From the NCBI GenBank assembly GCA_963643225.1, contig CAVIIX010000012.1, forward strand, positions 1 to 64,000: DNA of 64,000 nucleotides, written 5' to 3'. Under the pieces are notes generated by a model. The model was not told the DNA's origin. It was given only the letters and a program-made list of their open reading frames with translations, and did not search any database. This document shows, one piece after another, positions 42,298-49,998 of the stretch. Each line of letters starts with the position of its first letter. The stretch's first letter is position 1. The stretch is from UBA1258 sp963643225. Lineage in GTDB: Bacteria; Bacillota; Clostridia; Lachnospirales; Lachnospiraceae. Made by a program: the position numbers and the translations under genes.

Positions 42298-43833
42298 ATG
42301 TCATTTAGTCAGAAATTAGTTGTTATTGCTCTTATGACCTTAATGGTTGTGGGAATAATATTTGTAGGGCAGAGAGAAAATCAGGTCAAGGAAGAAAACG
42401 AAAAGAATGCCTATTATCAGGTTGAAAACGTTTATCTTTGGTATACAGACGAGGATTTTACCGAATTTTTTACAAATGCGGCGGTTGAATTCCACGAGCT
42501 TTATCCGGATATCCGAGTAATTCCTACCCTTGTTGATTCAGCAGAATATCTTGAAAACATCAACGAAGCATCCTTAAGTAACGATTCCTTTCCGGATGTT
42601 TACATGCTCACAAACGACTCTATTGAAAAGGCCTATTTATCCGGACTTGCTTCCAATGTAAGAGATTCTGAGGGCGTGCTTAACCAGGCTCATTTCGGGG
42701 CCGGAGCACTAAGTGCGGTTACCTATGACGGAAATTATGTAGGCTATCCCTTATCCTACGAGACTACGGCTTTATTATATAATCGTACATACCTTCAGAA
42801 TTACGTAGATAAGCTTAATACAGAAGGCGTGTCGGATATTGATGCCGATGCGGGTGCTGATTCTTTATCAGCCGAAGACCTTGAAAAATATCTTGAAGAT
42901 ATGGAAAATGCAGGGAATACTTTAGATGAAACGGTTACGGAAGCTAAAACCTATACTTTGAAGGAATTTATTCCAGAGACCTTTGACGACATTATAGAAT
43001 TTGCAAATGTTTATGAAGCTTCCGACGGCGTTGAAGCCATTTTAAAGTGGGACGTATCGGATATTTTCTATAATTATTTGTTCGTGGGCAATTATATGAT
43101 AGTAGGCGGCGATGCCGGTGACGATACAGGAAACATCAGTATCTGCAACACAGATTCCGTTGCCTGCATGAAGATTTATCAAAACCTTAATTCCGTATTT
43201 TCAATTGATACGGATTCCTCCGACTACGATTCAATGCTTAAGGACTTTTTAGACGGTAAATTTGTGTACACTATCGTCACAAGTGATGCCATTAAAACCG
43301 TCAATGAAGCTTTGGATAAAAAGCAGGCAGAAATTGATGAAGCTGTGGCTGCAAGAGAATTGGCTTTAGCTAATGCTGAAGACGGCGAAGCCTTAAACGA
43401 TTCCGAGGCTTTTGAAGCTTCGGAAATAGAAATTCCAGTTAAATATGATTTCGGATATGCAAACATTCCGGATCTTTCAGGTGATTTAAAATCCCGTTCG
43501 CTTTCTGTTACAAATGCTTTGCTTGTAAACGGATATTCTGAAAAGAAGGATGCAGCCAACAAAGTCGCAGCTTTCCTTACCACAAAATATGCAGGCTCCG
43601 TATATGAAAGAACAGGTCGTCTCCCTGCGGCAAAGGATGCCAATCTTGAAGGCGAAGCCTTTGATGTATTCTTAAGTGAATACGGGGATTCAATTCCTCT
43701 TCCAAAAATTGTGGAAACCTCCAATCTCTGGGTACAGCTTGAAATAGCATTTACGGATATATGGGGCGGCGAGGATGTAGAAGAAAGACTTAATTCCTTT
43801 GCCAATCAGATAGTTTTACAGATAGGTGAATAA
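42298..43833 (+). CDS. Membrane-anchored extracellular solute-binding protein, orphan
   Basis: A 511-residue protein resembling family 1 solute-binding proteins of sugar ABC transporters (AVEFHELYPDIRVIPTLVD, GYPLSYETTALLYNRTYLQ, IPETFDDIIEFANVYE). Instead of a lipoprotein signal it has an uncleaved-looking helix (KLVVIALMTLMVVGIIFVG, 6-24) with no cysteine. Two acidic, low-complexity insertions, about 175-215 and 345-385, are unusual for the family. No permease or ATPase gene is adjacent; it lies 12 bp after argD, so it may be on the arginine transcript. The ATG is preferred to the TTG at 42292. A sensor or scaffold role is possible. Confidence 0.75.
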   Translation: MSFSQKLVVIALMTLMVVGIIFVGQRENQVKEENEKNAYYQVENVYLWYTDEDFTEFFTNAAVEFHELYPDIRVIPTLVDSAEYLENINEASLSNDSFPDVYMLTNDSIEKAYLSGLASNVRDSEGVLNQAHFGAGALSAVTYDGNYVGYPLSYETTALLYNRTYLQNYVDKLNTEGVSDIDADAGADSLSAEDLEKYLEDMENAGNTLDETVTEAKTYTLKEFIPETFDDIIEFANVYEASDGVEAILKWDVSDIFYNYLFVGNYMIVGGDAGDDTGNISICNTDSVACMKIYQNLNSVFSIDTDSSDYDSMLKDFLDGKFVYTIVTSDAIKTVNEALDKKQAEIDEAVAARELALANAEDGEALNDSEAFEASEIEIPVKYDFGYANIPDLSGDLKSRSLSVTNALLVNGYSEKKDAANKVAAFLTTKYAGSVYERTGRLPAAKDANLEGEAFDVFLSEYGDSIPLPKIVETSNLWVQLEIAFTDIWGGEDVEERLNSFANQIVLQIGE

Positions 43834-43846
43834 AATATAAAATTGA

Positions 43847-43880
43847 CACCCCGGTTTTTAAAAGACCGGGGTGATTTAGC
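43847..43880 (+). terminator. Terminator-like hairpin after the orphan binding protein
   Basis: CACCCCGGT (43847-43855) and ACCGGGGTG (43865-43873) form a 9-bp stem; the following ATTTAGCATATTTG is a weak T-run. Confidence 0.65.
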
Positions 43881-43976
43881 ATATTTGCATTAAAGGTCAA
43901 TTATAAGGATTGTTTTTTGCTTGAAATAATAGTAGAATAATCATTGTCAGCACAAATCCTCCGGCACGGAGGTACA

Positions 43977-44582
43977 ATGAAAAATTTTGTTTTATTTCTC
44001 TTGCTTTTATTTTTAACCGGCTGCGGTTTTAAGGATTCAAAGGCAGAAATTCTCTTTGACGAGGAAATTGAAGAAAGCGTTGCTTTAGAGGATGAGGCTA
44101 AGGCTTCTTTTGCTGCGTCTATAGATGCGGCTGTTAAAGAAAAAACTCAGATTTACGTATCGGTAATAGGATGCGTCAAAAATCCAGGGGTTTACATTAT
44201 GGAGGAAGGCTCAAGAGTGTATGAAGCCATAAACGCTGCGGGAGGTGTGACTGAAGAGGGCTATGCGGAAGACCTTTGTCTGGTTCAGGAAATTTATGAC
44301 GGAATTCAGATAAAGGTGCCAAAAATAGAGGAGAACATAGAAAATTTTGGAATGCTTTCGGATAGTGGAACGGCTGAGGATACCTCGGGAATGGTTAACA
44401 TAAATACGGCGACTGCTACTGAATTAAAGTCTCTAAGTGGCATCGGAGATACCAGGGCTAACGACATAATCAGTTACCGGGATACCCACGGAGGCTTTTC
44501 TTCAATAGAAGATATCAAGAATGTTTCAGGCATAAAGGAAGGCACCTTTGAAAAAATTAAAGACAGTATCTGTGTTAAGTGA
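43977..44582 (+). CDS. comEA: ComEA-like DNA-binding competence protein, lipoprotein form
   Basis: A 201-residue exported DNA receptor for transformation. GGAGG supports the start at 43977. The N-terminus is a lipoprotein signal with the lipobox LTGC (Cys16), followed by an acidic linker. A SLBB domain covers about 57-117 (YVSVIGCVKNPGVYIMEEGS, INAAGGVTEEGYAEDL), and the helix-hairpin-helix pair about 138-201 (NINTATATELKSLSGIGDTR, IEDIKNVSGIKEGTFEKI). Bacillus ComEA is anchored by a transmembrane helix rather than a lipid. Its 3' end overlaps comEC. Confidence 0.92.
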   Translation: MKNFVLFLLLLFLTGCGFKDSKAEILFDEEIEESVALEDEAKASFAASIDAAVKEKTQIYVSVIGCVKNPGVYIMEEGSRVYEAINAAGGVTEEGYAEDLCLVQEIYDGIQIKVPKIEENIENFGMLSDSGTAEDTSGMVNINTATATELKSLSGIGDTRANDIISYRDTHGGFSSIEDIKNVSGIKEGTFEKIKDSICVK

Positions 44583-46743
44583 TGTATTTTTTACAAGGCC
44601 CCTTTTCATAATTGCTATTTTAATACTTCTGTCTGATGTAATTTATGTAAACCTATTCTGGAAATATCAAAATCTTTCCAGGGAAAATGGAGAGTATGCT
44701 AGAATATCAGGCTATATAAAGGATAAAGCCTTTGATGCTGATGGAAAGGTCAAATCGGTAGTTGTAGAAAACACAATGTGTTATGTTAACAATGTCGCCA
44801 ATGCTTCAAAGCTTACAATAGGAAGCTATGTGACGGTTTCAGGGGCTTTATACGAATATGAAGAACCCATGAATTACGGGGAATTTAATCAGCGCAAATA
44901 TTACGCTTCTAAAAGAATTTATTATTACGCCTTTATAGAAAAAGCAGAAATAAAAAAAACGAGGATTTCCATAAAGGAAAAATTCTTAAATATAAGAAAT
45001 TATTTAAGCGTGAGAGTAATTGAATCATGCCCCTTGGAATATGGCACCATAAATACTTTGCTTTTAGCCGATAAAGCACATTTATCGGAAACAAGAAAAG
45101 ACCTGTACACAAGAGCTGGGGTGGGACATTTTTTGGTAATATCCGGACTTCACATATCCGCAATCGGAGCTTTTATTTATAAGGTAATGCGCTACACGGG
45201 TCTTAAAAAGGAAATTTCCTGTGGCGTTTCCATTGCATTTTTGTTTACTTACGGTCTAGTAGTTGGCTTTTCTGTGTCTGTTGTGAGAGCACTGATTATG
45301 TACACGGTAAGACTTTGTGCTGATATATTTAAAGAGACCTATGATTTTTTATCTTCTGTTTCCTTTGCTCTTATAATAACGATTTTAATTAATCCGTGTC
45401 AGGTTTTTGATTCGGCGTTTGCCTATTCCTATGGCACAGTGTTTTCACTTGCTTTTTATTCTACATTTATTCAAAAAAAAGGTGTTAAAAAATCAGGTGT
45501 TAAGGGTTATTTAAAGGAACTTTTAAGAATCCCTGCAGTAATCATGCTTTTTATTCTTCCGATTTCTTTGTTAAATTCAAGCGAGTATTCCATAGCTTCG
45601 GTTTTTGTAAACGCCATTTTAACGATTTTTTCGGGAGCCATTATATTTTTTGCTTTTTCAGGATTGTTTGGAAGTATTTTAAATTTAAAATTTCTGGCAG
45701 GACTTTCAGATTTTTTGCTTGCATTAATTTTAAAGAGCCTGGATTTCTTATGTGAAATAAGCGTTAAAACGGGGCTTTTTAAAATTTACGGAAAGCCTTT
45801 AAAAATATGTGTGCTTTTATATTTTATTTTCCTGTTTTTTTATTTTTTCTACATAAGGAAGCATTATGAAGGCTTAATAAAAGCAATATTTTTGTGCTCT
45901 TTGCTTTTATTACTTACCTTTTCTTTAAAGCTTCCGACTCTTTCAATGCTGTACGTAGGCCAGGGAGAGTGCATTGTAATAAGAACAGGGACTAAGAGCG
46001 CTGTAATAGTTGACTGTGGCTCCACAACGAACAAAGCTGTAGCAAAATATACGGTTTTACCATTTTTGAAGGCGTCGGGAATTGACAGGATTCAGGGCAT
46101 ATTTTTGACTCATTCCGATGCAGATCATGGAAACGGAATTGAATATTTGTTATCAGAACTTCCTAAAAACGGGATATTAATAAAAAATCTTTTTTTACCG
46201 ATGATTTCTGATGAAAGTAAAGACTCCTTATATTCGGGGCTTGAAATGAAGGCTTTAAGAGAAAAAATTCCGGTTACATACATATATAAAGGCATGTGTG
46301 TTGAATTTAATGAAAATTATTTTTATGTTTTCAATCCGGAAAAAGAGGTTTACATAACTGACAGCAATGAAGCTTCACTTATAATGCTTTATAAACGCGG
46401 GGATTTTGATGCTCTGTTATTGGGAGATGCCACAAAAGCCTCAGAAGAAGCGGCTGTTGATCTTATTAATAAAAAAGTTACGGGACAAATCGAAATTTTG
46501 AAGGTGTCACATCACGGCTCAAAAACAGGTACGTCAGAGATTATGTTAACCGAATTTTCTTTTGCGAATGCCTTGATATCTGCAGGCATTAACAACACAT
46601 ACGGCCACCCTCATAAAGAGGTGCAAAAGCTTTTGTCTAAATTTTCAATTAAGGCTTACTGCACGAAGGACTGTGGTGAGATTGACGTAAAAATTTCAGA
46701 TGGTTTAACCAAGTCGTATAAATCCGCATACTCTATGAGATAG
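44548..46743 (+). CDS. comEC: ComEC/Rec2 DNA uptake channel
   Basis: A 731-residue membrane protein that carries single-stranded DNA into the cytosol in transformation. N-terminal helix and DUF4131-like soluble domain (about 10-140), competence membrane domain about 190-470 (GVGHFLVISGLHISAIGAFI, VVGFSVSVVRALIMYTVRL), then a metallo-beta-lactamase-like domain (about 475-725) with LSMLYVGQGECIVI, LTHSDADHGNGIEYL and LKVSHHGSKTG. I use the TTG at 44548 because AAGGAAGG lies just upstream, giving a 35-bp overlap with comEA; a GTG at 44572 is the alternative. Confidence 0.92.
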   Translation: MKKLKTVSVLSDVFFTRPLFIIAILILLSDVIYVNLFWKYQNLSRENGEYARISGYIKDKAFDADGKVKSVVVENTMCYVNNVANASKLTIGSYVTVSGALYEYEEPMNYGEFNQRKYYASKRIYYYAFIEKAEIKKTRISIKEKFLNIRNYLSVRVIESCPLEYGTINTLLLADKAHLSETRKDLYTRAGVGHFLVISGLHISAIGAFIYKVMRYTGLKKEISCGVSIAFLFTYGLVVGFSVSVVRALIMYTVRLCADIFKETYDFLSSVSFALIITILINPCQVFDSAFAYSYGTVFSLAFYSTFIQKKGVKKSGVKGYLKELLRIPAVIMLFILPISLLNSSEYSIASVFVNAILTIFSGAIIFFAFSGLFGSILNLKFLAGLSDFLLALILKSLDFLCEISVKTGLFKIYGKPLKICVLLYFIFLFFYFFYIRKHYEGLIKAIFLCSLLLLLTFSLKLPTLSMLYVGQGECIVIRTGTKSAVIVDCGSTTNKAVAKYTVLPFLKASGIDRIQGIFLTHSDADHGNGIEYLLSELPKNGILIKNLFLPMISDESKDSLYSGLEMKALREKIPVTYIYKGMCVEFNENYFYVFNPEKEVYITDSNEASLIMLYKRGDFDALLLGDATKASEEAAVDLINKKVTGQIEILKVSHHGSKTGTSEIMLTEFSFANALISAGINNTYGHPHKEVQKLLSKFSIKAYCTKDCGEIDVKISDGLTKSYKSAYSMR

Positions 46744-46746
46744 AGA

Positions 46747-46809
46747 AGGTGCGGGTTACCATAAGCTTTATATGAGCAGGTAGCGAAGCGGATTGTGAAT
46801 ATCATTGAC
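46747..46809 (+). repeat. Dispersed intergenic repeat, copy D (partial)
   Basis: Starts three bases after the comEC stop: AGGTGCGGGTTACCATAAG matches the middle block, then a compressed stretch and the tail AGGTAGCGAAGCGGATTGTG followed by AATATCATTGAC. The leading hairpin is missing. The rest of the 46744-46905 gap shows no gene. Confidence 0.7.
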
Positions 46810-46905
46810 GTAATTAATAGGGACGAAGATAAAGAAAAGTGAAAAACTAAGACTATTAAGGAAGCAGTACTGCATTCAAATTTTGTATAAATATGCATAA
46901 GATAA

Positions 46906-46934
46906 TTGCAATGAGATGCCATCTTGAGTAAAAT
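46906..46934 (+). promoter_or_regulatory. Promoter of holA
   Basis: TTGCAA (46906-46911), 17 bp, TAAAAT (46929-46934), 21 bp before the ATG. Confidence 0.55.
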
Positions 46935-46955
46935 AAATCCATAAACGAGGTTTAT

Positions 46956-47978
46956 ATGGGCGTAGTTGCAAATGATTTAAAGGAAAAAGTTTATAAATCG
47001 GCATATCTTCTTTTCGGAGAGGAAGCGTACCTTCGCACTTTTTATAAAAATGCACTGAAAAAAGCCCTGGTAAACGAGGGCGATAATTTAAATTTCAGTT
47101 ATTTTGAGGGCACGGGCACAGAGGTGAATGAAGTAATAAATTTACTTACCACCATGCCATTTATGGCAGAGCACAGAGTTGTAATTGTTGAAAATTCCGG
47201 CTGGTTTTCAAAAACAGGAAGCTCTGATGAAGAAAGTGCAACTGATGCAGGAAATGGCAGATTTTCTGAATTAATCGATACGATTAAGGCTTTAGACGAA
47301 GATACGATTATCATATTTTCTGAAGAAAAGGTTGATAAACGTTCAAAGCTTTATAAGACAGTGCAGAATAAAGGCGTCGCAGAAGAATTTGTAAATCAGA
47401 CAGAGGATTCTTTGGCTAAATGGATTTTTAATTACGCAAAAGCCTTAAATACCTCAATTGATTCAAACACGGCTTACTATCTTGTGTCCGAATGCGGTAA
47501 GGACATGAATTCGCTGCAAAATGAATTAGAAAAGCTTGTAGCCTACTGTCTTGAGAGAAAGGTTATAACAAAGGCTGATGTTGACAATGTGTGCACTCAC
47601 CAGGTTAACAACAAAATTTTTGATATGATAACCGCCATTGCTCTTCACAAACAGAAGGAAGCCTTGAGACTTTATTACGATTTACTCACTCTTCGTGAAC
47701 CGCCTTTTTATATTCTTACGCTTTTATCAAGACAGTATACTCAGATGCTTTCTGTCAAGGACGGCGTTATAAAGGGGCAGGGAGCCGGCACAATTGCTTC
47801 CAAAACTGGAATTAAAGACTGGCTTGTAAAGCGTTTAATGGAGCAGACAAGGTCCATGAGCACTGAATCTATCAAAAAAAATTTAAGAGCCTGTGCCAAG
47901 GCCGATGAAGACATAAAAACCGGCAATTTAACTGATATGCTGAGCGTGGAACTATTAATTATTTCCTGCTCAATGTAG
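46956..47978 (+). CDS. holA: DNA polymerase III subunit delta
   Basis: A 340-residue clamp-loader subunit that opens the beta sliding clamp. The HolA pattern is clear: YLLFGEEAYLRTFYKNALKK near the start, the domain I segment TTMPFMAEHRVVIVENSGWF, DTIIIFSEEKVDKRSKLYK, SECGKDMNSLQNELEKLVAY and the domain III helices NKIFDMITAIALHKQKEALR and FYILTLLSRQYTQMLSVKDG. It follows comEC, a gene order common in Firmicutes. ACGAGG precedes the ATG. Confidence 0.93.
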   Translation: MGVVANDLKEKVYKSAYLLFGEEAYLRTFYKNALKKALVNEGDNLNFSYFEGTGTEVNEVINLLTTMPFMAEHRVVIVENSGWFSKTGSSDEESATDAGNGRFSELIDTIKALDEDTIIIFSEEKVDKRSKLYKTVQNKGVAEEFVNQTEDSLAKWIFNYAKALNTSIDSNTAYYLVSECGKDMNSLQNELEKLVAYCLERKVITKADVDNVCTHQVNNKIFDMITAIALHKQKEALRLYYDLLTLREPPFYILTLLSRQYTQMLSVKDGVIKGQGAGTIASKTGIKDWLVKRLMEQTRSMSTESIKKNLRACAKADEDIKTGNLTDMLSVELLIISCSM

Positions 47979-48111
47979 GTGCTTATTAACACAGCATGAC
48001 TTAGAACAACATAAAACAACATAAAATTGCTAAAACAGCACGAGTGCCTGTCCCAAATTGTGTACATCTAAAGTGTTATCCTTCATTCATAAAGAAAGCG
48101 AGGACACGAAT

Positions 48112-48477
48112 ATGAAGGTTACAGAAAAGAATGTGACAGGTTTAATTGCGGGTTTTATAGTGTTAGTTTTAATTCTTTGTATTTTTTTTAGAATTAAAGC
48201 AGTGGCAAAAGAAAATTATTTCAGTACCGATACTGATTTTTGCGAAACCAGGTACAGACAGGAAATTAAGGAAGTATTGAATGAAGCCGGAGCCAAAAAC
48301 GCAGGTATTACCATGACAAAGGTAAGCTTTGACGGTCGCAAGCTTAAATATAATGTCAACATTAATCTTCCTAAATATATAAATTTAAACAATCAGGAAA
48401 AAGAAAATTTATTAGATAGCCTTTATGACATTGAAATGCAGGTGGAGAATTCAAGCGTTACCTTTTCTTTTTCCTAA
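48112..48477 (+). CDS. Hypothetical single-pass membrane protein
   Basis: A 121-residue protein that I do not recognise. One helix (LIAGFIVLVLILCIFF, about 10-25) anchors it, with the remaining ~95 residues outside; that part has the pattern FCETRYRQEIKEVLNEAG and ITMTKVSFDGRKLKYNVNI, a small alpha/beta fold. GAGGA supports the ATG at 48112; the ORF opens earlier at 48058 with no ribosome binding site. It lies 12 bp before the DUF1653 gene, so the two are probably cotranscribed. The 133 bp before it hold no gene. Confidence 0.7.
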   Translation: MKVTEKNVTGLIAGFIVLVLILCIFFRIKAVAKENYFSTDTDFCETRYRQEIKEVLNEAGAKNAGITMTKVSFDGRKLKYNVNINLPKYINLNNQEKENLLDSLYDIEMQVENSSVTFSFS

Positions 48478-48489
48478 GGAAGGGTAATT

Positions 48490-48942
48490 ATGAGAAATAC
48501 TCCAAAAGAAAATGAAATCTATCGTCATTTTAAAGGTAATCTTTATCAGATAGTGGCACTTGCCATCCATTCTGAAACTGAAGAACAGATGGTAGTCTAC
48601 AGAGCACTTTACGGAGAAGGCCTTGTGTATGTAAGACCTTTGGAAATGTTTTTAAGTGAGGTAGACAGGGCTAAATATCCAGACGCCACACAGACCTACC
48701 GCTTTGAAAAGGTAGAATCTGCAGTGGATCCTGGAGTAATGGAGTTTTTGGATGCAAAGACGTATGAGGAACGAATTAAAATACTTGCACACCTTCGCCC
48801 GAGGCTTACGGATGCCATGATTAATACAATGGCAGTTTCCCTTGATTTAGACATTAAGGATGGGAAAATTGAAGACAGATACGAAGATTTTCAGCGATGT
48901 CTTGAGACCCATGCAAGATATGAATGCCTAAGACTTCGCTAG
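48490..48942 (+). CDS. DUF1653 domain-containing protein
   Basis: A 150-residue soluble protein. Residues about 9-70 form a clear DUF1653 domain: IYRHFKGNLYQIVALAIHSE, MVVYRALYGEGLVYVRPLEM, FLSEV. The family is widespread and of unknown function. The last 70 residues (FLDAKTYEERIKILAHLRPR, LTDAMINTMAVSLDLDIKDG) are an added helical domain found in some Firmicute members. The stop codon lies in a perfect palindrome CTTCGCTAGCGAAG (48934-48947), and the nucleotidase gene starts 19 bp later. Confidence 0.88.
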   Translation: MRNTPKENEIYRHFKGNLYQIVALAIHSETEEQMVVYRALYGEGLVYVRPLEMFLSEVDRAKYPDATQTYRFEKVESAVDPGVMEFLDAKTYEERIKILAHLRPRLTDAMINTMAVSLDLDIKDGKIEDRYEDFQRCLETHARYECLRLR

Positions 48943-48947
48943 CGAAG
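48934..48947. other. CTTCGCTAGCGAAG perfect palindrome at a stop codon
   Basis: A 14-bp perfect dyad includes the DUF1653 stop codon. TAGCGAAG also occurs in the tail of the dispersed repeat, but no other part of that repeat is here. Confidence 0.35.
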
Positions 48948-48961
48948 ACTAAGGAGAAAAA

Positions 48962-49876
48962 ATGGCTTATAATCTTGAAAAACGACTTGTAATAGGGGTT
49001 TCTTCCAGAGCCTTATTTGATTTAACCGTTGAAAATACAATTTTTGAAGAAGAAGGCGTAAGCGCCTACTGTGAATATCAGAGAGCTCATGAAAATGAGA
49101 TATTAAAGCCAGGCCCAGGTTTTAAGCTTATAAAGGCTTTGCTTGATATTAATAAATTAAAAGGCCAGGAAGGAAGAGTAGAGGTAATAATAATGTCCCG
49201 TAACAGTGCGGACACTTCCTTAAGGGTCTTTAATTCAATTGAGTATTACGGCCTTGATATTACAAGAGCGGCTCTTGCAAGCGGCGGAAGCCTGGCTCCT
49301 TATTTAACCGCTTTTAAGACAGATCTTTTTCTTTCGGCATATGAGGATGACGTACAATATGCCATCAACCATGGTATTGCAGCCGGTGTAATTTATACGG
49401 ATTCAAATCACGACTACAATGCAGATGAAGCAATTAAGCAGATTAACATAGCCTTTGACGGTGATGCGGTGCTTTTTACCGATGAATCGGAGCAGATTTA
49501 TCAGGCAGAGGGGCTGGAAGCCTTTGAAGAAAACGAAAAGAAAAATGCCGATAAGCCTTTGCCGGAAGGCCCTTTTGCGAAATTCTTAAAGACAATTTCG
49601 GATTTACAAAAGGAGTTTCCACCAGAGGAGGTGCCTATCCGCACGGCCCTGGTTACCGCAAGAAGTGCTCCGGCCCACGAGCGTGTCATCAGAACCTTGC
49701 GTGCCTGGAATGTGCGTATTGATGAAGCCTTTTTCCTTGGAGGTATTTCAAAAAAGGATGTGCTTGAAGCCTTTGGAGCCCACATTTTCTTTGACGATCA
49801 GGCGGTGCATGCCGATCCTGCAGCTAAGGTGGTGCCAAGCGCCAGAGTACCTTATAAGCAAAAACAGTTGACGTAG
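48962..49876 (+). CDS. 5'-nucleotidase (cytosolic NT5C1-like family)
   Basis: A 304-residue protein of the 5'-nucleotidase family PF06189, which dephosphorylates nucleoside monophosphates. Signatures are LVIGVSSRALFDLTVENTIF at the start, VEVIIMSRNSADTSLRVF, YYGLDITRAALASGGSLAPY, LFLSAYEDDVQYAINHGIAA, and IPIRTALVTARSAPAHERV-like (here VPIRTALVTARSAPAHERV), then LGGISKKDVLEAFGAHIFFD. AAGGAG precedes the ATG. It is downstream of DUF1653 in the same likely operon. Its role would be nucleotide salvage or pool control. Confidence 0.9.
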   Translation: MAYNLEKRLVIGVSSRALFDLTVENTIFEEEGVSAYCEYQRAHENEILKPGPGFKLIKALLDINKLKGQEGRVEVIIMSRNSADTSLRVFNSIEYYGLDITRAALASGGSLAPYLTAFKTDLFLSAYEDDVQYAINHGIAAGVIYTDSNHDYNADEAIKQINIAFDGDAVLFTDESEQIYQAEGLEAFEENEKKNADKPLPEGPFAKFLKTISDLQKEFPPEEVPIRTALVTARSAPAHERVIRTLRAWNVRIDEAFFLGGISKKDVLEAFGAHIFFDDQAVHADPAAKVVPSARVPYKQKQLT

Positions 49877-49998
49877 TGAAGATACAGCACTTACAAAATT
49901 AAACGTTAACAAGTTCTTAATTCCATTGCAATAAAATACATATTTGGCACACAGCAATTAATATGAGTGAAGATGATAAATAAATGACGAGGAAAATA

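Noticed and set aside
43224..43805. 193-codon ORF antisense to the orphan binding protein
   Set aside because: Shadow ORF, Ser/Ala/Lys-rich with no domain and no ribosome binding site.
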